A stretch of DNA of 64,000 bases, taken from assembly GCA_934183325.1 (NCBI GenBank), contig CAKPSH010000001.1, forward strand, positions 62,001 to 126,000, given 5' to 3'. Below are positions 18,044 to 26,410 of this stretch, in pieces. This DNA comes from an uncultured Clostridia bacterium (lineage in GTDB: Bacteria > Bacillota > Clostridia > TANB77 > CAG-508). Below the pieces are notes generated by a model, which was given only the letters and a program-made list of their open reading frames with translations, did not search any database and was not told the origin of the DNA. Positions within the stretch are counted from its first letter, which is position 1; each line of letters begins with the position of its first letter. A program made the translations under genes and the position numbers.

Positions 18044-20050
18044 CTATTTGATTTTTGTAAATTCTAATTCTACTTTAAATAAATCGCCATCTATTTCCAT
18101 ATTGAATTTTCCATTTTGAAGTTCTGTTAAACTTTTTGAAATTGATATTCCTAATCCGCTTCCTTCTGTATTTCTTGACTTATCCCCTCTTACAAACCTT
18201 TGCATCAATTCATCAACTGAGATATTTAATTTATCTTTAGAAATATTCTTTATTTCAATTTCAACTGTTTCTCCCTTATCATAAATATCTACATAAACTC
18301 TTGAATTTTCCAAAGCATATTTTGATATATTACTAAATAAATTTTCAATTACTCTATACATATATCTATTATCTGCTTTTACATATATTCTTTCATTAGG
18401 CACATTCATAACTACATCTAGTTTATTATTCTTAAATCTATCATCAAATTCTCCTATCATTTGTTTAATTAGTTCACATATATTAATACTCTCTAAACTT
18501 AATTTTACATTTCCAGTTGAAACTTTAGAAGCCTCTACTAAATCTTCTATCAATTTTTTTAATCTTTGTGATTTTTGATCCAGAATATTTATATATTCTT
18601 TTGCCTTTTCATTTTTTATTTCTTCATGTTTTAGTAAATCCACATAATTAATTATTGATGTTAAAGGTGTTTTAATATCATGTGATACATTAGTAATTAG
18701 TTCTGTTTTTAACCTTTCACTCTTCATCTTTTCATCTATTGCATTTTCAAAACCATTTGAAATATCATTTATGTATTTAACCTGTTTTTTTAATGTATTT
18801 GTGAACTCTTCTTCCTTTAATTTTGTACTATTGTTACCATCATACATCTCTTTTAGTTTTTTGTCAATTTTATCCATACAAACACATTCTTTAAGTATTC
18901 TATAAACAATAAAACTAAATATTGCAAAACATAAAATTATAGATAAACCTGTTGAGTAAAATACTACATATACAATAGCAGGAATAATAATAGCCAATGC
19001 AATATAAACTATAACTTTAACAGTTATATTGGTTGAATAGTTAATTAGTTCCCATATATTTCTTAATTTTCTAAAAATAAATCTGTTAATTCTTATTAAC
19101 CAACACGTATCGCCAAAAGTTTTAGATTTTATTCTCTTTATAATAGTATTAGCGGTAATAGCCAAGACATAATATATTAAGAAATATGCTGTAATTATTA
19201 CTGATACAGTCAAATCAGTTATTTTTTGATTAATATCTGCTATGAAAATGTAACAGCATAGCATTATTACTATCACAATTATAGCACTACATAGCACAAT
19301 TTCAAGAGGAATTTTATCAAAATCATTTAAATCTATTCCTTCAACACCTTTTTTATATCCTATTGCAATAACTAAATATGTTATTAAAGCTATTAACATT
19401 ATTGCTGAAACTGGTAATATAATATATATTTCATTCTCAAAAGGTTTCACTATTGAGGCAATTTCCATAATTTGATACCTAGTTGATTCTTCAGATAATT
19501 CTTCAGTATAAGCACCATAAAATTCAACATCATAAAAATCAACATTATAATATATTCTCATACCAGAGTCATCTGTATTATAATAAGTCATATTTTTCTG
19601 ATATCTAGATATTCCAGCTTTTGCTAATACTTCAGAATCAGTACTTAATTCTCCATTAACAATCTCCACTTTATGTGAATTTTGTACTTGGTTAATAAAA
19701 TCTTTAATTTTTTCTATTGTATCATATTTAGCATTTACATTTGTAATTGCTTTATTTTTATAAACCAATAAATAATAATTATTTTTTAAATCCAAATTAT
19801 TATATTCTGTATATAAAATTCTATTTTCTCCATCATTTTTTTCTAAATAATAATCATATTCATAAATTAAATCTGATTTTGCAGATATTAAAACTGAAAA
19901 ATAATCACTTGCAAATTCACTTGATTTAAAATACTCTTCCTCATCAAAATACTTTTTTCCTGTCTCATAAGTTACTGATGCACATATTATAAGAATTAAT
20001 ATTGGAATTAATATGTATGATAATAATTTTAAAGCTCTATTTGACCTCAT
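18044..20050 (-). CDS. membrane sensor histidine kinase
   Basis: This is a 668-residue two-component sensor. An N-terminal helix (about 8-27) is followed by an external domain of about 180 residues and six or so helices between about 210 and 385. A HisKA dimerisation domain has the phospho-accepting histidine in NVSHDIKTPLTS (H457). An HATPase_c domain has the N box (VIENLFSNISKYA) and the G box RNTEGSGLGISISKSL near the C-terminus. The ligand is unknown. It starts 24 bases after the response regulator, with GAAAGGAAAG upstream, and the glycosyltransferase follows 13 bases after it. Confidence 0.95.
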   Translation of the reverse strand: MRSNRALKLLSYILIPILILIICASVTYETGKKYFDEEEYFKSSEFASDYFSVLISAKSDLIYEYDYYLEKNDGENRILYTEYNNLDLKNNYYLLVYKNKAITNVNAKYDTIEKIKDFINQVQNSHKVEIVNGELSTDSEVLAKAGISRYQKNMTYYNTDDSGMRIYYNVDFYDVEFYGAYTEELSEESTRYQIMEIASIVKPFENEIYIILPVSAIMLIALITYLVIAIGYKKGVEGIDLNDFDKIPLEIVLCSAIIVIVIMLCCYIFIADINQKITDLTVSVIITAYFLIYYVLAITANTIIKRIKSKTFGDTCWLIRINRFIFRKLRNIWELINYSTNITVKVIVYIALAIIIPAIVYVVFYSTGLSIILCFAIFSFIVYRILKECVCMDKIDKKLKEMYDGNNSTKLKEEEFTNTLKKQVKYINDISNGFENAIDEKMKSERLKTELITNVSHDIKTPLTSIINYVDLLKHEEIKNEKAKEYINILDQKSQRLKKLIEDLVEASKVSTGNVKLSLESINICELIKQMIGEFDDRFKNNKLDVVMNVPNERIYVKADNRYMYRVIENLFSNISKYALENSRVYVDIYDKGETVEIEIKNISKDKLNISVDELMQRFVRGDKSRNTEGSGLGISISKSLTELQNGKFNMEIDGDLFKVELEFTKIK

Positions 20051-20074
20051 ATTTCACTTTCCTTTCAAAAAATA

Positions 20075-20767
20075 TTATAAATTTTCTATTTTATATCCAA
20101 TTCCCCAAATAACCTTTAAATATTTAGGTTCCTTAGGATTGATTTCTAACTTTTCTCTTATATGTCTTATGTGTACAGCAATTACATTCTCAACTCCATA
20201 AGCATCATCGCCCCAAACATTTTGATATATTTCATCTATTGAATATACTTTACCTTTATTTTTTATTAGAAATTTTAAAATATTAAATTCTGTTGAAGTC
20301 AATTTTACGTCTTTACCATCTACTGAAACTTTTTTCAAATCATCATCTAATATCAATTCTCCTGATTTATATATATTACTCTTCTTAGTTTCAACTGTAT
20401 TTAATTTTGTATATCTTCTTATTCCTGAATTAACTCTTGCAATTAATTCTAATGGGTTAAACGGTTTTGTTACATAATCATCTGCGCCTAAGTTTAAACC
20501 ATTGATTTTGTCCTCATCTTCTGATTTTGCAGACAACATTATAACTGGTATTGCCTTTTCTTCTCTTATTTTCTTTATAGTTTCTATTCCATCCTTAACA
20601 GGCATCATTATATCCAGAATGATTAAATGTATTGTGTTATCTCTTAATACATTTAAACATTCTTCTCCATTATAAGCCTTTAAAACATTATAGTTTTCTT
20701 TTGTTAAATAAATCTCTATTGCCTTTACAATTTCCTTGTCATCATCACAAACTAAAATATTATACAT
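20075..20767 (-). CDS. OmpR/PhoB-family response regulator
   Basis: This is a 230-residue DNA-binding response regulator. The receiver domain has acidic residues DDD at 8-10, the phosphorylation site D52 (LIILDIMMPVKDG), and the conserved lysine in VTKPFNP. The C-terminal winged helix contains LTSTEFNILKFLIKNKGKV and a recognition segment ending VIWGIGYKIE. It is the first gene of the operon with the histidine kinase and processive glycosyltransferase, so a natural target is its own operon or other envelope genes. Confidence 0.95.
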   Translation of the reverse strand: MYNILVCDDDKEIVKAIEIYLTKENYNVLKAYNGEECLNVLRDNTIHLIILDIMMPVKDGIETIKKIREEKAIPVIMLSAKSEDEDKINGLNLGADDYVTKPFNPLELIARVNSGIRRYTKLNTVETKKSNIYKSGELILDDDLKKVSVDGKDVKLTSTEFNILKFLIKNKGKVYSIDEIYQNVWGDDAYGVENVIAVHIRHIREKLEINPKEPKYLKVIWGIGYKIENL

Positions 20768-20836
20768 AATTATTCATCCCTTTATTATTGATACAATTAT
20801 TATAACAGAGATTTCTTAACAAAAAATATATAAAAC

Positions 20837-20853
20837 CTTAATTTTTTATTAAG
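20837..20853 (-). terminator. terminator after hemW
   Basis: A short perfect stem (CTTAAT/ATTAAG) lies immediately past the hemW stop and is followed on the minus strand by GTTTTATATATTTTTT. The stem is weak and A/T-rich. Confidence 0.5.
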
Positions 20854-20854
20854 A

Positions 20855-21955
20855 TTAAACAAATTCCTCCCATACAAGATTTGCAAAATCTAATCCTTTA
20901 TCAGTTAATCTAATCTCATTAATACCTATTTCAATTAATTCTTCATTAACCAACTTATTTAATTCTTTTTTAAAAAGATATATTGGATTATTTACAAATT
21001 TATTTTTAAACTCAGATATATTTACTCCCTTAATTGTTCTAAGTCCTAATATCATATATTCTTTTTCTTCATCCAGCTTGTCCTGAACTTCATTTATATT
21101 CTTATTATTAAAATCTTTTATATACTCTTCTATTTTTTCCTTATTAGAATATCTTTTCTTATCCATATATGAATGTGCAGCAGTGCCTAAACCTATATAC
21201 TCCTTTTGTTTCCAACAATCCATATTATGTTTGGATTCAAAACCATTTTTAGCAAAATTAGAAATTTCATAATGAACATATCCCTTTTCTTCTAAATATC
21301 TTTTTACTAACCAATACATTTTTCTTTCAGTATCCTCATCTGGTAATTTTAATTCACCCTTTTCTACTTTTTTCTCTAAAACAGTTCCTTCTTCTAATAT
21401 TAATGAATATACTGATATATGCTCTGGGTTCAAGTCCACTATTTTTTCTAAACTTTCTTGAATGTCTTCTATTTTTTGCTCTGGCAAAGCTAGCATTAAA
21501 TCAATATTTATATTTTCAAAACCTACCCTTCTTGCCATTTTATATGTATCTAAAAACTCTTCATATGTATGTATTCTTCCTATTCTTTTTAGTATTTCAT
21601 TTTGTGTTGCTTGTAATCCTATACTAATTCTATTTATTCCCGCTTCTTTGTAATCTTTTAATTTTTCAATATTCACTGTCCCAGGATTCACTTCAATTGT
21701 TACTTCTTCAGCATTAGATAAATCAATTTCACTTAATAGCTTTTTAATATACTTACTTTCTACAAAAGAAGGAGTCCCTCCTCCAATATATACTGTTTTA
21801 ATTAAAAAGTCCCTATTATAAGAATGATACTCTTGTATAAGAGTATCAAAATATTTTTCTATTAAATTACATTTATCTGAGTATGAAATAAAATCACAGT
21901 AATAACACTTCTGTTTACAAAATGGAATATGTATATATAATCCAATATCTTTCAT
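20855..21955 (-). CDS. hemW: HemW-type radical SAM protein
   Basis: HemW is a heme chaperone related to, but distinct from, coproporphyrinogen dehydrogenase HemN. The 366-residue protein has the radical-SAM cysteines C13, C17 and C20 in PFCKQKCYYCDF. It also has the glycine-rich SAM-binding GGGTPS, EVNPGT, and a C-terminal HemN_C-like winged domain. The start at 21955 has GAGAGGAAAAG upstream. It follows the aspartokinase by 19 bases and is probably co-transcribed with it. Confidence 0.93.
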   Translation of the reverse strand: MKDIGLYIHIPFCKQKCYYCDFISYSDKCNLIEKYFDTLIQEYHSYNRDFLIKTVYIGGGTPSFVESKYIKKLLSEIDLSNAEEVTIEVNPGTVNIEKLKDYKEAGINRISIGLQATQNEILKRIGRIHTYEEFLDTYKMARRVGFENINIDLMLALPEQKIEDIQESLEKIVDLNPEHISVYSLILEEGTVLEKKVEKGELKLPDEDTERKMYWLVKRYLEEKGYVHYEISNFAKNGFESKHNMDCWKQKEYIGLGTAAHSYMDKKRYSNKEKIEEYIKDFNNKNINEVQDKLDEEKEYMILGLRTIKGVNISEFKNKFVNNPIYLFKKELNKLVNEELIEIGINEIRLTDKGLDFANLVWEEFV

Positions 21956-21974
21956 TTTACTTTTCCTCTCAATT

Positions 21975-22697
21975 TTAATTAATTAATGTTCCAACTCTAT
22001 TAGTAAAAATTGACTTAATAAAAATTGGCACATAATATTTTTTTGCTATTTCAATAGATTTATTTTGTAATATTTTCGCTCCTGAATTTGATAGTTCTAG
22101 CATTTCATCAAATTCAAGTCTATCAAATTTTTTAGCATACATATCTATTTTAGGGTCATTATTATAAACCCCATCAACATCCTTATAAATTTCACATTTG
22201 TCTGCATTGAACTTTGCAGCCAATGCTACAGCAGTTGTATCAGAACCACCTCTACCTAAAGTAGTTAAGTTGTAGTTTTTGTCGATTCCCTGAAAACCTG
22301 TAACTATTACTATTTTCTTTTCAGATAGTTCTTTTTGAATTCTTTTCTTTCCAATATCTAGTATTTTTGCATTTCCATAATTCGAGTCAGTATATATTGG
22401 TACTTGAAACGCATTTAATGATATTGCTGGTATTCCATTTTTTCTAAATGCATTTGCCATTACTGATACTGATTTTTGTTCACCAGTAGCCAATATCATA
22501 TCCAGTTCTCTCTCATCTACTCCTTCATTGATTTCTTTCATTTCTTTTATTAGCTTATCTGTTTCATTTCCTCTTGCAGATAAAACTAAAATTATGTCAT
22601 TACCATTGTTGTAATCCTCACTACAGATTTTTACTGTGTTAAAAATCCCTTCCTTTGTTTCTAAAGCTTTTCCTCCAAATTTTTTTACTATTAACAT
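21975..22697 (-). CDS. lysC: aspartokinase, catalytic domain only
   Basis: Aspartokinase phosphorylates aspartate at the head of the lysine/threonine/methionine/DAP pathways. The amino-acid-kinase domain is clear: VKKFGG at 4-9, ATGEQ, the TTLGRGGSDTTAVALAA nucleotide/substrate block near 145-162, DVDGVYNNDP, and the end motif LQNKSIEIAKKY...VGTLIN. Typical enzymes are about 400 residues with two C-terminal ACT domains that bind lysine or threonine. This one is 240 residues and stops exactly at the domain border. Only 19 bases precede hemW, so no ACT remnant follows. The usual KFGGTS reads KFGGKA here. It may be a naturally feedback-free enzyme or a paralogous kinase. Confidence 0.82.
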   Translation of the reverse strand: MLIVKKFGGKALETKEGIFNTVKICSEDYNNGNDIILVLSARGNETDKLIKEMKEINEGVDERELDMILATGEQKSVSVMANAFRKNGIPAISLNAFQVPIYTDSNYGNAKILDIGKKRIQKELSEKKIVIVTGFQGIDKNYNLTTLGRGGSDTTAVALAAKFNADKCEIYKDVDGVYNNDPKIDMYAKKFDRLEFDEMLELSNSGAKILQNKSIEIAKKYYVPIFIKSIFTNRVGTLIN

Positions 22698-22724
22698 AAG
22701 TTGTCTTTCCTCTCATGCAAATTC

Positions 22725-22768
22725 AAAAAAGAAGACAGTCGTCATTCTTCCTACAACACTAAGTTGTA
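22725..22768 (-). terminator. hairpins between def and lysC, possible attenuator
   Basis: On the minus strand two small inverted repeats (TACAAC/GTTGTA at 22752-22768, then GAAGA/TCTTC at 22731-22750) are followed by six T, about 28 bases before the lysC start. They may simply end the def transcript, or they may act as a leader attenuator of lysC. The second stem has only five pairs. Confidence 0.4.
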
Positions 22769-22809
22769 TACTTCAATATATATTTTAATATATTATATGC
22801 TTATTATGT

Positions 22810-23295
22810 TTATTTATTGTTATCGTTTGATGTAATATATTCCATTGTACCAGGTATCATTACATCTGTCAAAACAACTCCATTTAGATGATCAATTTCA
22901 TGTAATAATGCTTGTGCTAACAATTCTTTTCCTTTTATCGTAATCTTTTCTCCATATTCATCTAGTCCTTCTACAACTACTTCGTTTGGTCTTTCTACTT
23001 TAACAAATTTATTTGGGAAACTTAAGCATCCTTCTTCTACTCTTTGCTTTCCTTTTGCTTTTATAATGACTGGATTTATTAATTTTATAATGCCATGTTC
23101 ATCACCTATATCTATGACTATCGCTCTTTTTAAGATTCCAACTTGAACAGCAGCTAGTCCAACACCGTCATATTTATGCATAGTTTCAACCATATCATCT
23201 AATAGTTCTCTTATTCTATCGTCCACATCTGTAATTTCTTTTGATTTCTTTTTTAGAATTTCGTCTCCTTCTTGTCTTATACTTCTTATTGCCAT
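22810..23295 (-). CDS. def: peptide deformylase
   Basis: Def removes the formyl group from nascent protein N-termini. The 161-residue protein has all three family motifs: GVGLAAVQVG (residues 44-53), EEGCLSFP with metal ligand C90, and HEIDH at 132-136 with the remaining metal ligands and the catalytic glutamate. The start at 23295 has GAGAGGAGAAT upstream. It follows priA by 18 bases and is likely transcribed with it. Confidence 0.97.
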   Translation of the reverse strand: MAIRSIRQEGDEILKKKSKEITDVDDRIRELLDDMVETMHKYDGVGLAAVQVGILKRAIVIDIGDEHGIIKLINPVIIKAKGKQRVEEGCLSFPNKFVKVERPNEVVVEGLDEYGEKITIKGKELLAQALLHEIDHLNGVVLTDVMIPGTMEYITSNDNNK

Positions 23296-23313
23296 CTCTT
23301 ATTCTCCTCTCTT

Positions 23314-25545
23314 TTATATCATACTGTTTGGATTAACATCTATTGTAATTCTAGCTGTTTTGCTTTTTATTCCTTGTATACTATTATTTACCATATCTAT
23401 AATTTTATTTGAAAATCTACATCTTCCAATTATTCTCCATCTATATCTATTTTTTATTTTATCTATTGGAGAAGGCATTGGCTGATATAATATCATTTTA
23501 TTTTCTGTATTTTGCTTTAGCAAATTCTGATATATTTGCATAGATATCTTTGACACAGAATTTATACTTGTATCATTAATATCGATTTTTATTATATCGC
23601 AAAATGGTGGATATTTCAACATCTCTCTAAATTTTATTTCCTCATCATAAAACATTTGATAGTTTTGCAATTTAGAACATTCAATTGCAAAATTTTCAGG
23701 ATTATATGTCTGAATAATAACTTGTCCATCATCTCCTTCTCTACCAGCTCTTCCTGCTACTTGTGTTAAAATTTGGAAAGTTCTTTCATTACTTCTATAA
23801 TCATCTATAAATAAACTACTATCTGCTGCAATAACTCCAACCAAAGTTACATTTGGAAAGTGGTGACCCTTTACCACCATTTGAGTTCCTATTAAAATAT
23901 CTATATTTTCATTTTTGAATTTATCTAAAATCATTTCATGTGAATTCTTTTTAGTTACTGTATCTACATCCATTCTTATTGTTGAGGCATTTGGAAAGAT
24001 TTTATGAATTTCAGCTTCCAGTTTTTCAGTACCTGTACCAAAATATCTAATATTTTTACTACCGCACTCTGGACAAACCGTTACATTTTTTCTCTCATAT
24101 CCACAATAATGACATTTTAATCTATTATCATCACTATGGTATGTCATGGTAACATTACACTTATTACATTTTACTGTATATCCACAATCTCTACACATAA
24201 CAAATGTAGAATAACCTCTTCTATTTAGAAACAATATTGTTTGCTTTTTTCTATTTAAATTACTTTCAATTGCTGAAAATAATCTTCTACTTAACATACT
24301 TCTATTTCCATTAGCCAATTCTTCTTTTAGGTCTACTATTTCTACATTTGGTAATTTTGAATTATTTGCTCTTTTAGTTAGAGAAATTAAATTAATTTTA
24401 TCATTTAATGCATTGTAATATGTAGTTATGTCAGGTGTTGCACTTCCTAAAACCAATGGTATGTTATTTCTCTTTGCCAAGAAATTTGCAATTTCTTTTG
24501 CATTATACCTTGGACTTTTATCTGATTTATATGATGAATCATGTTCCTCATCTATTATTATTAACCCTAAATTTTTTATAGGTGCAAATATAGCTGATCT
24601 TGCTCCTATTACTATGTTTACCTTCCCACTATCTATCTTTTTCCATTGGTCAAATCTTTCTCCAACAGATAATTTACTATGCAAAACAGCTATCTTTTCT
24701 TCCCCAAATCTTGCAATAAATCTTTCTACCATTTGTGGTGTTAATGATATTTCTGGTACTAGTACAATGGCTACTTTATTTTTCTTTATTACTTCTCCTA
24801 TTAATTGTAAATATATTTCTGTTTTTCCAGAGCCTGTTACTCCAAAAATCAAAAATTCTGCAAATTCATTATTTATAATTTTTTCATTTATTTCATCAAA
24901 TGCTTCTTGCTGTTCATTTGTTAATGTTAAATTATATGTTTTTTCTATATTTTTGTTTGAAAAAGGATTTCTATCAACTTGCTTTTCTAATACTTCAATA
25001 TATCCCTTATTTTCTAATGTTTTTATATTTGCACTGGTTGTTTCTGTAAAAGTTTCTAAATCTACTGTTGAAACTTCATCATTCTCTATTAAAAATTTAA
25101 GAATTCTTATTTGCTTGTCTGATTTCAATACTTTATTTTCTATATCTTCATTAATTTCTTCTTCACTTTTTAATAAGTACACAAACCTTGCTGATTTTTC
25201 TTTAATTCTATTTTCAAAATTTGTTGTAGTTGTACCTGGCGGTAACATTAATTTTATACAATCAGAAATATTGCAAAAATATTTTCTTGCCATCAATCTT
25301 GAAAGTTCTATTTTTTCAGAATCAATTGGGCTATCAGTTAATACTTTTAATATATCCTTTATCTCATATTCCGATTTATCTTTAATTCCAATAATAAATC
25401 CCTCTTGTGCTTCTTTTAATCTTCCAAAAGGTACTAATACTCTTCTACCAATTACTATATCCTTTTCCATGTCATTTGGCACATTATAATCAAATATTCT
25501 ATTAAGATTTTTTACATTACTATTTATTATTACTTCTACTACCAT
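23314..25545 (-). CDS. priA: primosomal replication protein N' (PriA helicase)
   Basis: PriA restarts stalled replication forks by loading the replicative helicase. The 743-residue protein begins with the DNA-binding block RIFDYNVP and has Walker A GVTGSGKTE, DEEH, a zinc-binding insertion with eight cysteines (CRDC, CNKC, CHYC, CPEC between about 440 and 475), and the helicase motif QVAGRAGREG. The start must be the ATG at 25545, since MVVEVIINSNVKNLNRIFDY aligns with the family start. There is no Shine-Dalgarno sequence in front, and a promoter lies directly upstream, so the mRNA looks leaderless. It is followed by def. Confidence 0.96.
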   Translation of the reverse strand: MVVEVIINSNVKNLNRIFDYNVPNDMEKDIVIGRRVLVPFGRLKEAQEGFIIGIKDKSEYEIKDILKVLTDSPIDSEKIELSRLMARKYFCNISDCIKLMLPPGTTTTNFENRIKEKSARFVYLLKSEEEINEDIENKVLKSDKQIRILKFLIENDEVSTVDLETFTETTSANIKTLENKGYIEVLEKQVDRNPFSNKNIEKTYNLTLTNEQQEAFDEINEKIINNEFAEFLIFGVTGSGKTEIYLQLIGEVIKKNKVAIVLVPEISLTPQMVERFIARFGEEKIAVLHSKLSVGERFDQWKKIDSGKVNIVIGARSAIFAPIKNLGLIIIDEEHDSSYKSDKSPRYNAKEIANFLAKRNNIPLVLGSATPDITTYYNALNDKINLISLTKRANNSKLPNVEIVDLKEELANGNRSMLSRRLFSAIESNLNRKKQTILFLNRRGYSTFVMCRDCGYTVKCNKCNVTMTYHSDDNRLKCHYCGYERKNVTVCPECGSKNIRYFGTGTEKLEAEIHKIFPNASTIRMDVDTVTKKNSHEMILDKFKNENIDILIGTQMVVKGHHFPNVTLVGVIAADSSLFIDDYRSNERTFQILTQVAGRAGREGDDGQVIIQTYNPENFAIECSKLQNYQMFYDEEIKFREMLKYPPFCDIIKIDINDTSINSVSKISMQIYQNLLKQNTENKMILYQPMPSPIDKIKNRYRWRIIGRCRFSNKIIDMVNNSIQGIKSKTARITIDVNPNSMI

Positions 25546-25554
25546 AATGAGTAT

Positions 25555-25583
25555 AGTATATCAAAATTGCAAAAATTTAACAA
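25555..25583 (-). promoter_or_regulatory. promoter of priA giving a leaderless mRNA
   Basis: On the minus strand, TTGTTA (25578-25583) and TATACT (25555-25560) are spaced by 17 bases. Initiation about seven bases after the -10 would fall within a few bases of the priA ATG at 25545. Confidence 0.55.
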
Positions 25584-25586
25584 GTA

Positions 25587-25777
25587 TTTTATATTCTAAG
25601 AAAACTCACTATTTCATAGATGACTTTTCATAGAACAAAAGCGGATATTCATAACATTTTTGTTAATCGAAGCATTTTAAAATCCGCGTTTTTGTTCTCG
25701 TGCCAAAATTACCTAGTAATTTTGTGTGCAATGTATTTTATATACTAAGAAGTTCAGAGAACTTCTTAGTATATAAA
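25587..25777. repeat. palindromic intergenic element, MITE-like
   Basis: The 270-base gap between priA and mntP is dominated by nested inverted repeats. GAACAAAA-GCGGAT at 25633-25646 pairs with 25682-25697 with a 2-base bulge. A shorter AAAATTAC/GTAATTTT palindrome lies at about 25704-25723. A perfect 17-bp stem with a 3-base loop spans 25739-25775. The outer ends share the sequence TTTATAT(T/A)CTAAGAA in inverted orientation. This resembles a small non-autonomous insertion element or a structured transcript. I see no open frame in it and no second copy in the window. Confidence 0.5.
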
Positions 25778-25778
25778 A

Positions 25779-25805
25779 AAAGACTTTTGTTGACCTCCAA
25801 CAAAA
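25779..25805 (-). terminator. terminator after mntP
   Basis: On the minus strand an 8-bp stem (TTTTGTTG/CAACAAAA) with a 5-base loop lies 10 bases past the mntP stop and is followed by GTC and seven T. Confidence 0.75.
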
Positions 25806-25815
25806 ATCCTACTCG

Positions 25816-26382
25816 TTAAAAACTAATTATTCCTAAATGTTCTAATAAAATCTTAGTTCCTAATAAAACTAAGATAATTCCTCCTATTAGTTCTGCTTTT
25901 CTTTCATATTTGCTACCAAATTTATTTCCAATTTTAGTTCCAATTACAGATAATACAAATGATACTATACCAATAAGTACTATTGCTAATACTATATTTA
26001 CTTCTAAAAATGCAAATGTTATTCCTACTGCTAATGCATCTATACTAGTTGCTATAGCTAATATTAGCATTGTTTTAAAACTTACATCATCATCACTTTC
26101 GTCTTTTTCATTACTTAAAGCCTCTTTTATCATCTTTCCACCAATGAAGCCTAATAATGTAAAAGCAATCCAATGGTCTATACTTGTAACTAAACTTTCA
26201 AAAGCATTTCCTAAAAAATAACCTATTGTAGGCATTAAAGCTTGAAAACCTCCAAACCATAATCCAATAATACATGCTTTTTTCCAATCCATTTTTTTCA
26301 TAGAAATGCCCTTGCAAATGGATACTGCAAAAGCATCCATTGCAAGGCCTATACTTAATAGTAATAATTCAATTGTCCCCAT
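25816..26382 (-). CDS. mntP: manganese efflux pump MntP
   Basis: MntP exports Mn(II) across the membrane. The 188-residue protein has six hydrophobic helices in two homologous halves. The conserved acidic motifs are AMDAFAVSICKG in the first half and ATSIDALAVGITF in the second, both typical of MntP (DUF204). The cytosolic loop is acidic (NEKDESDDD). The start at 26382 has GAGGTGAAAAC upstream and lies 28 bases after the Bax-inhibitor gene. No yybP-ykoY manganese riboswitch can be seen directly upstream, because there is no room for one. Confidence 0.94.
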   Translation of the reverse strand: MGTIELLLLSIGLAMDAFAVSICKGISMKKMDWKKACIIGLWFGGFQALMPTIGYFLGNAFESLVTSIDHWIAFTLLGFIGGKMIKEALSNEKDESDDDVSFKTMLILAIATSIDALAVGITFAFLEVNIVLAIVLIGIVSFVLSVIGTKIGNKFGSKYERKAELIGGIILVLLGTKILLEHLGIISF

Positions 26383-26410
26383 GTTTTCACCTCAAGCTAA
26401 TTTCTCACAT

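Noticed and set aside
24428..25489. Long plus-strand open frame of 353 codons
   Set aside because: It lies entirely antisense to priA, whose motifs are complete. The predicted protein is low-complexity and hydrophobic, as expected for the reverse of A/T-rich coding sequence, and has no ribosome binding site.
26383..26410. Manganese riboswitch (yybP-ykoY) for mntP
   Set aside because: Only 28 bases separate mntP from the upstream gene, too short for the aptamer; nothing similar is visible upstream of the Bax-inhibitor gene either.
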